In this document: piece by piece, positions 1 through 12,000 of the stretch
Layout of the letters: every line of letters begins with the position of its first letter
Position numbering within the stretch: the stretch's first letter is position 1
From: Ursus arctos
Taxonomy: Eukaryota > Chordata > Mammalia > Carnivora > Ursidae
Length of the DNA: 64,000 nt
Assembly: GCF_023065955.2 (NCBI RefSeq)
Contig: NW_026622874.1
Span: 28,781,772 to 28,845,771 of the forward strand
Direction of reading: 5' to 3'
Position numbers and translations under genes: made by a program
Notes under the pieces: model-generated
Seen by the model: only the letters and a program-made list of their open reading frames with translations
The model's database searches: none
Told to the model about the DNA's origin: nothing

Positions 1-50
1 CATGAACTCTGAGGGAGATGAGCCTTCATCAAAACGAAGAAAACACCAAG
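1..50 (+). CDS. ANGEL2: ANGEL2 coding exon A (partial, cut by window start)
   Basis: Frame begins with ATG at 2-4 as an internal Met and reads MNSEGDEPSSKRRKHQ plus the first base of a Gly codon. Donor GTAAAG follows at 51. A basic stretch (KRRK) lies just before the catalytic domain. The exon's 5' part is outside the window. Confidence 0.93.
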
Positions 51-3000
51 GTAAAGGTGACATTTATCTTGGTGCAGAAATAGACAGAAGCTGTAGAATT
101 ATTGAAACTTTACTATCTAATAATCCTTAAAAACTCCTCCAGATTTTGGAGGGGTTTAGTATTTATTTTCAGCCAATAGTTTTCCATTAGGAAAAAGGAA
201 ATGATTTTTTAAAATTAGGTCTTTATATCTATTTTTATCTTTTATTGTGTATTTCTGGCAGTAAATATAGAAGGAACTATATCTAGAGAGAATAAGGTTG
301 GGAAGGAATGTACGACTAAGTAAAACATTAAGTCTAACTTAAGAATAATTATCAAATCCATTGTTTTTAAAACAGAGGTTCTTAGACTTCCTAGAAATTG
401 GTATATGTTCTAGGGAGTCCACATATCTATTTAAAAAATTAAATTTCATGTTTTTATTATTTATTTATTTTTTTGAAGATGTTATTTTTAAGTAATCTCC
501 ACATCCAACGTGGAACTCAGACAACCCCAAGATCAAAAATTGCGTGCTGTAGCAACTGTGCCAGCCAGTTTAATGCTGGCTTTTTTATGTAAGACAAAAG
601 GATATTCTTAAATAGATGCAATCATAAATGAAAGATATTTTCTTACAGAATAAGATTTTAGCTTATTCAGTATATTTCTCATAGTGGATTCTATTGATAT
701 AACCTTGAGAGACTGGGGAAAGTTTTATCTGTTAATAAGGGAATGACCTCTTATTGAACTTTGAGAAACAGTTTTTTTCTAAATATGTTGATCTTTTCTA
801 GTTTTGTCATATTCTTTTTACTCCAAATAATTCACAAGACTCCCTTTGTGCTGCCAGCCCTGCTCCTCCCCCAAAGTATATATGAATTATCTAAGTAGAA
901 TTTTGAGTTATCTTTCTTACTGAGCAATGGTTTTCAGTGAAGAGAATTCCTCTGACGATACTTGGAAATAGACCGTGTAGGTGTTAATGTGTAGGGAGCT
1001 CACAGAAGTTTGTCAAAGGAAAACACTCAAAGTGAGTCTCACTTGGAAGTGAGAGCTAGAAGGTTAGCTCGAAGTTAGTGCTCTTTTAAGTAGAAATTCT
1101 GCTACACATTTGAGTAGAAATTTTAAGCACTGGGAGTGAAAATCTATTGGTATAATACTTGATCACAGCATGTGTTCATCAACAAATATTTGAATGAATG
1201 AAAGGTGTTAGAGGCATTAAAATTAGGTTTCTAAGAACAATCAATCCATTATCTATAAGTCTAGGGCTGTATGATGACATGAGATTGCTTTTCATTCCCG
1301 TATTCGTTGTTCATCAGGTCAGCACACTACTCTCTGGTTTAGCCTTTTGTAAATCTGGTGTGCTCTCAGCGGAGCTGTGGCCTACTAAAGTAAACATGGG
1401 CTCTCATTCCGCTCCACCACTAATTGTGTGGACTTGGACAGGTTAGGGAACCTCTCTGCTCCTTGGTTTCCTAGTGTGAAATAATGCCTGCTTTGAAAGC
1501 CTGTTGAGGATGAAATGAGACATGTCAAAGTGCCTAATACATTGTCGGCTTCATAGTAGGTACTCAGAAAATCCTGGTGGTGGTGTTTTCCCTTTAACAG
1601 ATGGGGGATTACATTTACATACTGATAAACTTTGATTGCGACCTGACTCTTTATATGTCCATTCTTCCTAGGTGTTGTGAATAAGGAAAATGCTCTTCGT
1701 TAAGCCATATTTGTGACTTCCGATAACTCACTAATACTTTTCCATCAAGAGAACAGCCTTCTAACTTGCCTGTCACTTTAAAGTGGCATTTGAAGGATTT
1801 GTGTGACACAATTATGACTTTTTAATTAGGCACCCTAAAAACCTGATCAGGCCTATTGCTTACTTTCTTTGATTCATCTGTCTTCTCTGCTGTGATCACC
1901 TTGTTCCTCCTGACATGGAAGGTATATAAGCTTTTGTAGTGTGAATTTATGTTGTGAAGTCTATGAAGGCCAAAGATGGTCGTCTCTAAAAGTCGTCTTC
2001 AAGTTGTCTTCCATGGAACCCTAGCATTCAAACACATTTCTGTATGTTTATTAAAAGCAAATGTGGTCAGGAGAAAATATGTATTTATACGCCATCGTCC
2101 CAGCCCCAGGATACCAGGAGTTGATGGTCATGACATGAAAAGTAATGTCAAAGAGTTGTACAAGGTCTAGAAGTTTGAAAGCCACTCTGTTAATTAGGTA
2201 ATCTCATGATTTCAGTTATTTCAAAAATGGAATTGCAAAAAGAGTTGGCTTACAGACACTTGTCCGGACAATACAATCTCAATGCCCTTACATATACATA
2301 TTTTACAAGAAAATATCAACAACTTCTCTGGACCTTCATCTTTCATATTTTAATGTGGTGGTGACAGCAGGATAGTGCTGTAACTTTGTGATGGTCGCTT
2401 GTATTTTGTTTGCATGCCTAGAGCCCTTTGCAGCTCATATACCTATGAAGACTGTGATTTGTGGCTAAAACCATCATAGACAGTCCCCAATTTATGAATG
2501 AATTGTGTTCTAGGTAATTAGTTCTTGAGAGTCAGTTGTTCGCCATCCATTTCCGTTTCCCCCATGGAAACTGTTACAAATCTCAGAGTAGTCCTGTGGA
2601 GTCCGTGCAATTAGCTGTAGTTCTGGGCCTTTGCAGGTAGGATTCTCCATGTTTAGCGAAGGATACAGAAGGGGATAGTTTTTCCGTCCCTTTCCTGACC
2701 ATAGGACAAGCTCCAGGCTAAGTTCTATAATCCTGGACGGCTTTTGTTTAGTTTGGTTTTCCTTCCATCCACCTTTTTTTCTGGACCCTTCTCCTCAGGC
2801 TCTTAGTACCTTCATGGTATCGTAAGTCTCCAACACCCCTGTTCCACCCAGACCTCACTATTCATAAAAATGATCTTCCTCTTCTAGCCTCTGGTCAAAA
2901 TGTCTATTCCCTCCGTGCAGCCACTATCAGCATTTAGATTTTGAGGAAAGCAATCTTACTAAACTCGTTTACCAGAGGGTATTTTTAAATTTCACTCTAT

Positions 3001-6000
3001 TGGCATTTTCATGGAGTATATTGATACTCTGATTATGAATATATCATCATTGTGGAAGATTTAGAAAAATCACCCACAGTCCTTCCACTCGGAGATAACT
3101 GCTCTTAAAAATACCAGTACATTTCCTTTTGGTCTTTTTTTTTCCCCTGTGTATAGAATTATTTTTCCTCAATTTAATTTTTAATTGGTAGAATCTTAGG
3201 CATCGTAATCCAGTAAAGTGAAAACTTCAGGCAGGAAAAGGGAGATATTCTAGGGCTGAGGTGTTTCCTGTAAATTTAATCATGCTTGAAAATTGATCTC
3301 CAAATCTGTTCTCCCAAGTTCTTCCCATTTCTTGTTTTCCCCTTCTGTTGAGCTCATAGATTCTCTAGAAGTTCCACATTTTTCCTCATGGCTTCTATGG
3401 CAGTAAGAGTGTCCTCCTTCAGTGGGGTGAGGGAGACAAGATCAAAGGGGTGTATGTATGTATATTTGTGTGTGTGTTTGTAGGTCATTTCTAAGTCGAA
3501 GACTGCCTATATTTGCGAAATCTCATGCTTTTTGATTGTCTTTTCATCACTGTCAGGGTACACGTGTCTTTGCAGAATATAAACCATCACACGTTCCTGG
3601 TTGCTGCATGCTAGGTTCTTCAACCAGCCCTTGTCATTTACTAGCATTCTACAACTATGGTATCTTTAACTTTTGCTTTGGTGTACATTAAAAAGACATC
3701 TTTTGTTCATTTTGTCTGCATCGTTCCATTAAATACCACTTCCATATATTGCCATCATATACCATTCATGTCTAAACCAGAGTTCTGAGATGAGTCATTT
3801 CTAGAACTTAATCATTTGATAATCTTATCTTACTAATAGGAAATAAACTATTGAAAAGCCAACTGTGACATACAAATACAGTTGACCCTTGAACAACAGT
3901 CTAACTGCGTGGGTCCACTTAAACGTGTACTTTTTTGATAAGTACAGTACAGTACTGTAAATGTATTTTCTTTATGATTTTCTTAATAACATTTTCTTTT
4001 CTTCAGCTTACTTTATTGTAAGAATACAGTATAAAATACATATAATAGACAACTTATGTGTTAATCTACTGTTTATGTTGTTGGTAAGGCTTCCAGTCAA
4101 CCGTAGGCTATTAGTAGTTAAGTTTTGAAGGAGTCAGCAGTTTTATGTGGATTTTTAGCTGCACAGTGCCCTTAACCTTCCCCTCTGCCCCTGCATTGTT
4201 CAGTGGTCAACTGTATATTATCCTGGTTAGGAAATTGCTGAGCATGTCTGGCAGAGCCACTTCTTAACCATAAGTAAGTGAGAAACTATACAGTCTTAGC
4301 TTTATTAACACTCTCTCAGTCTCCAAAATGACTTGCTAGATCTTTTAAACTTGTTTTATACCTGCTGGTCAGTCATTATATCACTGTACTGCCTTTGTAA
4401 TCGATTTGATGACAACTTCTAGTTTCTTAGTGCTGTGTTGCCATTTCCTAGGGGAAAACATTCTGTTCATTGCTTGCGAGAATTTTTAAAAGGCAAGAAA
4501 TAACTTACATGCAAGGTGATATTTCATCTGTTTTTCATTAATTATTTATATTTTGTTCAATATATTTTAACAGGCACAATACAACGACACTGGGAATATA
4601 TATGTAACCATAACAAAGACAAGACGAAGATCCTAGGAGACAAAAATGTTGACCCCAAATGTGAAGACAGTGATAACAAGTTCGACTTTTCAGTGATGTC
4701 CTATAATATACTTTCACAAGATTTATTGGAAGACAATTCACACCTGTATAGACACTGCCGGCGGCCAGTTTTACACTGGAGTTTTAGGTTTCCTAATATT
4801 CTGAAAGAAATTAAACACTTTGATGCAGACGTAAGTGCAGAATATCATCAGAATTCTTCCCATAAGAAAAGGTCATTCGTGAACTAAATGGTTTTATCCC
4901 TTTTGTTTGTGGGGTAGGAAGGGAAGACGGTTTTAAATGCAGTGATGGAACAGTTTATAACAATGCGCCATGACTTCCAAAGAGGCATTTGCTAATGGCT
5001 GTTAGTATAAATAATCATTGAATTTTCAAAAAAGACCCAGGAAGTTCTGCTTGCCCATCAGTTTTGAGACAGGGACTGGCAGTGTATTAAATATTCAGTA
5101 AGTATTCCTATTGATTTGAAATGTAAGTCATGCCTGTAAAAATCTACATACATTGAAAGAAATCACCTTAAGAAAGGACTAGAAGGATTTAGTATTGGTG
5201 AACATTGTAATTCAGAAAAAATATCTCAACATATAAATTTAAAATACCTCTTTTGGGAAATTCCAGTTTTGGATAGTAAGAGAGAGAGCTTCATGTAATT
5301 AAAGGCCAAGTTTTTGGGGACTGATCAAATCTAGAGATATTAATTTGGTAGTCTTAAGAAAAAAGCATTATGTCTTTTTATTTCAACTTTCGTTAGGTTT
5401 TTAGAATTTTAGAAGCCTGTTTTTAAAGATGAAAGCATCAGAAAATTCGTATTTGCTCTCTGTTTTAATTCAAGCCATTTTTTTCTTCCAAGGTACTTTG
5501 TTTGCAAGAAGTTCAAGAAGATCATTATGGAGCAGAGATCAGGCCAAGTTTGGAATCTTTGGGTACAATGTGACCTTTATTTTAGCCCAATTTACTGAGA
5601 AAGATTTGTGTATTGTTAATGTGCTAACAAAGATGTATGGTGTATTTAGGCAAAAAAATCTTAATTTTGAAAAAACTTAATACCCATTTCAAAAGGTCAG
5701 GAAAAAGATTGAGGTATTTTAAGTGGGAACTTTTGGGTTGATATATAATTTTATTTTTTATTATTATTTTTTTAAGATTTATTTCTTTTGGGGGTTTGGG
5801 GCAGACGGAGAGAGACTCTTAAGCAGGCTCCACGCTGAGCCTGCTGTGGGGCTCGATCCCACACTCCTGAGATCACAACATCAGCCAAAACCAAGAGTCA
5901 AGACACTCGGCCAACTGCAGCAACCAGGCCTCCCTTGATATATAATTTTAATTCAGACAGAAAAGTATGTAAGAATCTCTTAATGGATTCCTTTCCAGGA

Positions 6001-9000
6001 GTTGTTCTACCCACCACTAGACCCCTAAGTTTCTGAGTTCCATATCAGGGACCATTCTGTCTGATTCATCATTATAACACCAGTGTCTACCAGTAACAAA
6101 TGGGTAGAAGCTAAAAACCTGTTTGATGAATGAACACTTCGAGAAACAGTTCATCTATTTAAGAAATGCTGCCTACTTTGCATTCATTCCTGAGCACATA
6201 TTTTTTGAATGCCTGCTGTAACCTGTGCACTAGTCTAGGCTGTGCTCTAGCAGTGAGCCAAAGGGTAAGAAGTCTCTGTACTTGGGGAGCCTACATTCTG
6301 GTGGAGAAAGGCTGATAATAAACCAAAGAAATACTTAAATAGCATATGAAGTAATGATAATTTTGGACAAAAGCAGGAAAGTAGAATGGGTCAGGTTTCA
6401 ATTTTAAACAACCAGAGAAGGTAACATTTGAGCAGAGACTTCAAGGAGGTGAAGGAACGAGCCATGCCTAGAGCCTTCCAGACAATGGAAATAGCAAAGC
6501 AAAGGCCCTGAGCCAGAAGTGCCCAAAGGCATGTGGTGAAGTGTGTGTGGAGTAGAGCAAGCAAGGAAGAGTCAGAGGCAGAGAGGTCAGAGAGGGGGCT
6601 GGGAGGGTGTAGGTTATCATAAGGCCTTACTGTCTTTGTCATGACTTTTCCTAGGATGGAAATGAGAGCATGATCATACATTAGCGTATTTAAGACTGAA
6701 GTCTGCCAGTAAAGAGACCCATTCCTAGGACCTAGACCCAGTCCCACACTTAACATCCTGCATTATTAGTGCTTTGGAGAATCCACTTTGACAAGAGATA
6801 TTAGGAGAGCTGTGTTTTGCCATATATATTTATATGGCAGTCCCCATGTTAATTTTCTTTCTTCCTCATAGGTTATCACTGTGAATACAAGATGCGGACC
6901 GGAAGGAAACCTGATGGCTGTGCCATATGCTTCAAACATTCCAAGTTTTCACTCTTATCAGTGAACCCAGTGGAATTCTACCGCCGTGACGTTCCTCTGT
7001 TGGACAGAGACAATGTTGGATTAGTGTTACTCTTGCAGCCCAAAATTCCGAGTGCTGCCTCTCCTGTGATCTGTGTAGCTAACACACATCTGTTGTATAA
7101 CCCAAGGCGAGGAGATATTAAGTTGACCCAATTGGCAATGCTTCTGGCAGAGATTTCCAGTGTTGCCCATCAGAAAGATGGCAGCTTCTGCCCTATCATT
7201 ATGTGTGGTGACTTTAATTCTGTTCCTGGTTCTCCGCTCTATAGTTTTATAAAGGAAGGAAAATTGAATTATGAAGGACTTGCCATCGGCAAGGTAAGTG
7301 CTTGCTTCATCATTATTAGGAGGCGGACTTAGTCTCTCTGTTCATTGTAGTGTGAGGATACTCATTACATGGCTGTTTGAAAACGTTGGATGACCTGGGA
7401 CCCTCGCTTTACCAAGTTATGCTGATGTTCCCCAACTAGTAATGAGTAATGATGCTCGCTTGGTTGAATTTCATCTTTTCCATCTATTCATGGCAACATT
7501 CTGCTTGGAGGAATTGGCAGGCAGCAAAAAATCCAAAATGAGGGAGAAGAAGAAAAATAAAAGCATTGATGGACATTAATACTTCATAAATAAGCTACTT
7601 CTCATAATGGGGTATAACAGAATTTTGAATGTTGGATGTGGGCACTATAGTTGGCAAAAGAGTAACTTAATATTTCTTTATTATGTACATTTTCCTTTCC
7701 ATAATGGTAAACATTTTAATTTCTTAGCTGACTATATCCCATACTTCTCTCATGTTTTATCTTCATTGTGCTTTCTGTTGCTTACTTCAGATCATTTGAT
7801 CTTCAGGATTTTAACCAAAATAAGCTCTCCACCACTGAGGTTTGAGCGATAGTTTTAAAATTTTGTAAGAGTTGATCTCACTTAGTATTTTATATACATT
7901 TTATATTAATATAATTGCAGGTAGCAAAAAAGGAGGGGCAGTATTAGTCCAAGGTAATAGATCATATAAATGTGCCAATTAGAATGACATGTACAGGAAA
8001 GGAGAATATTGCCATTTTTATGTAAATAATAACTGCTTTCTGAATTGTATTTCAACAAGATGTCATAAGCACAAATAATCACTTACTAGGATGAATAAAG
8101 GGTAATACATACCATTCTTGGATTTCCTCTTATTTAAGACATAAACTTTTCAATACATAAACTATTTAAAATCTATTCACTTAAGATACCTGTTGAAATT
8201 TTGTTTAGGTATCTGGCCAGGAACAGTCTTCACGGGGACAAAGAATTTTATCTATTCCAATCTGGCCCCCAAACCTAGGTATCTCACAGGACTGTGTGTA
8301 TGAGGTACGGCACTTACCAAAGGTAGAGAAGACAGGTAAGTGTTTGCAGTACATTTGGGCAGTCTCCTTGATAATAGTGTTCCATTTGAAGACATCAAAC
8401 GAAATTTTTCAAGGGATAACATCTCAGGGATGAATATTCATATATAAAAACATGATACCTGCTTATTCCTTTTCTTAATGAATTCTAAATTTACCATTCT
8501 TAAGTTGACCTTCCAAAATTATCTGCATGAGTTACTCGCATGTTGCTTTGGAAATGTTTTCATTTCAGTTTTGCTAATTATGGAGACCATCAAAACATAA
8601 AGGTTCCCTGATGGAACGTTTAACTTTAGGCATTTATTGAAACTAGACATGTCTTGAATATCATTCCTAGAATAAGGGGACTATTCTATTGCAAACTAGA
8701 ACAGAACAGTATATTGAATAGTTTAATATGTTCTTCTTTGTTCTTATAGACAGTGACCTGACACAGACAGAGCTGGACAAAACAGAGGTCCTAGTGACAG
8801 CTGAAAAGTGAGTTCTGGAAAGTAACAGTAGACATTTACTGACTTTAGTTGGGCAAAAAATCGTTTCTCAAAAATCACTTGGATAAAAAATGAAAAAGGT
8901 GTTTTTCCATGCTGGTGAAGAATGATGGCTCCTAACTCAAATAGACCTGAGTTCCTAACCGTGTTCCATTTTAGCTGTGTGATTCTGAGCAAGAAACTTA

Positions 9001-12000
9001 ACATCTCTGAGATTCGGTTTCCTTATCTATGCTTCGGATGGTTGGGAGGATTACATGAGAAAAGCATGGAAAGCTTGATGTTTGATTCATAGTAAGGGCT
9101 TAAACAGTGTTATTTAAAGCAAAGAGCCTGTCCATGGACCTGGAGCAGCTAGAACTCTGAAATATATTGCTATTACATGTTTAAACAAAGGTCAAGATTA
9201 CGGGAAAATACCTTTCAGATTTCAGGAGGATGCTTAGCCTCCTTTGACTTACTAGATCTCAAAACAATCTGTAGGAGAATTGATCCAAAAAAGAATATGC
9301 CAGTATAAGTATTTATATTTAAATGATATAGTTTACATAAATATTTATATCTCTTGAACTACAGGGAAAAGTTACCAAAGGTGGAGGGGTGAAGGTGCCC
9401 TGGACTCCTTATTATTAAAGAAGCATGAATATTTGGGGCTATGGTTGAGAAGCAGATGTATGTGAATATAGCAGGATGGAGATTGAAATCTTGTCTCTTT
9501 CGGAGATTCTTAAACTGTTTTGATTTTATATTGTGGCTCTTTTATTTGTTTTAATTTTTGTTTTAACATTTATATTTAGGGACCAAATTAGAATCCCCTC
9601 TTATTTTATCTGCTTTCTTCTCGGTCTTATTTTATTTTGTATACTTTGTATTGAGAAAATATCATCTCATGTACAAGAACCTAGTAAGATAGGAAGCAAC
9701 ATTTTTTGAATTTTTAAAAAAGAATATTTAAAAATTCATGATTAAACCTTTCAAATACAGTAAAAATTTCCCCAAGATTTTTTTTTAAAGATTTTGTTTA
9801 TTTGAGAAAGAGAGAGATGACGAGCAGGGGGGAAGGGTAGAGGGAGAAGCAGACTCCCTGCTGAGCAGGGAACTGGATACAGGACTGGATCCCGGGACCC
9901 TGGGAGCGTGACCTGAGCCAAAGGCAGACCCTTAACTGAGCCACCCAGGCGCCCTCCCTGAGTAAGATTAATACAAAGACAAACCCAACAAATACTGTGT
10001 TTTGAGTAATTCTAAAATCTTTTTATAACAAAATGAGGTACAAGAAAAGATACTTTTAAGCATATATAAATGTAGTGTGCTTATATGCAACGCTTATATC
10101 TATAAACCAAAAGATTTATAGTAAGAGAACAGTTTGCAGGAAACCTATTTTACATTTAATAATATTGTAAATATAAGTCCTTAGACATAAAACGTTGCTA
10201 AAACTGGAAAGTAAGGGCGTTTTGAAAGAATAACCTTTGTTCTTTGACATTGAGCTCTTTAAAAGGCATCTTTATGTGTCTATCGTAAGCACCTAAGATG
10301 GTGCCTAAAACTTAGTGGATATTTGTTAAATGTTGAATTTTTAAAAGCTTAAAAAAATTTTTTTTCACAATTAAAAGATCTTTAAACTTCAAGATGTGTT
10401 TATTGGAAATGATTTTTAAACTCTTTAGTACATCACATGTATTTGTAACATGAGATAAATATAAACCATTATAGAAGCTGTTTTAAGATGCAGTACAAAA
10501 TTATGTGATATGTCGTAGCAAGAATAATCGTAGAAAAATATAGCCTCTCTGACATCAAAACTCTGGTGGCTTCTACGTAACATTCATAAAAGCCATTTTT
10601 CTTTCTTAAAAATACAACAAATAACTTATAAATTGTTTTAAAATACATATTTATTAGGAAGTGCAGGCTCTCAGATATGTTTTATTAATAATAATAAACC
10701 ACATCATAAATAATAAATCATATTAATATGTTAATGAGCTTTTACCCCACGTATCACAGCCTTGTTAATGGGTTTTGGATATCACCACAGGAATAAAAGA
10801 ATGCCAAGTTGTGATGTGGTCTGTTTAAATAAAGTTTGTCTGAATGTCTGGCTTTGTCTGGAAATTAAATGAGAAAGTGCTTTAAACAGGAAGGATTCTG
10901 AAAATCAAGAAAAACTTTATGGATGCTAAGCTATTTTTCTTTTCAATTTAGATTATCTTCAAATTTACAGCACCATTTCAGCTTGTCATCTGTTTATTCA
11001 CATTATTTTCCTGACACTGGAATTCCAGAAGTGACCACTTGTCATTCCCGAAGTGCCATAACTGTGGATTATATTTTCTATTCTGCTGAAAAGGAAGATG
11101 TTGCCAGGCAGCCAGGTAAAGAATGCAGGATTCTTACACTGTGCTTGAGAAGACAGTAACTCCAACCTCAGGGCTGAGGTCGAGAAAGTCAGCTAAACAT
11201 CTAGGTGAAGTTCTAAATTTAAAAGTTAAAAATATTTTGAAATTGGTAATGTATTTGAGTAAATCAGTTAATCACCTGCAAAACATGGAGGCAGTGAAGC
11301 ACCTCAAAGCAAATTATTGCCTAAGAATGATATCCTTGGCTCCCCCTTCCAGTTCCAGTCAGCTTCTGAGTTATGGGTCTCTCATATTGTCCTTTGGTTT
11401 TACTTACTATAAATTTACTGGGGGTGTGTGTGTGTGTGTGACAGCAAAACAGAGAGTTTTGTACTTAAATTTTACTAAGGCATGCTGCCTTCATCAGAGG
11501 ACCTTGCTTATATTGCCAGCAATAGACAGTTTTGTCATGTCGACTCTAGAATATTGGATCTTTCTGAAAAGAGAAGTCCATTATATGAATATGTGGTTTC
11601 AAAAACAGAGGTGATAAAACACTTTTCCTTGCATGATTCAGTGAAAGTATGGTTTTAAATATTAACCAAAGGATTTAATCTGGAGAAGAAAATGTAGTTT
11701 AAAATGACTGGAAGTCAGAAAATATCATGCAGAAAACGTCACAAATCCAAAATATGGACAGCTGTTTTGTCTTTTCTGATTCTCCCTTTTCTTTTCTTTC
11801 TTTCCTTTTTTTTCTTTTGTGCTTTCCTTTTCTCCTTTTCTCTTCAGGTTGTGTTTTCCTTCCTGCTGAGGATAACCTTATTAGTACTACTCAGGAAATG
11901 GCTTACCCCTCCCCAACTAGATCAACTATGAAATATGTTAGCTGCTTTGAATTTGTAGTCAGGGTCTGATGGTTGCCATGCTGTAAGTGCTCACTAGGTG

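Larger units (their letters stand above)
51..4573 (+). other. ANGEL2 intron A-B (4.5 kb)
   Basis: GT-AG intron. It holds an old CAN-SINE (about 448-568), a MIR (about 1385-1575) and a complete Tigger-type MITE (3879-4213). The rest is AT-rich sequence without recognisable genes. Confidence 0.8.
5563..6871 (+). other. ANGEL2 intron C-D
   Basis: GT-AG intron with a CAN-SINE at 5754-5934 and two L2-like stretches (about 6010-6140 on +, 6150-6660 on -). The neighbouring introns 4831-5492, 7294-8208 and 8336-8749 show no recognisable feature. Confidence 0.7.
8808..10951 (+). other. ANGEL2 intron F-G
   Basis: GT-AG intron with a MIR (about 8915-9115) and a CAN-SINE (about 9779-9954). The rest is AT-rich with nothing recognised. 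Confidence 0.7.
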
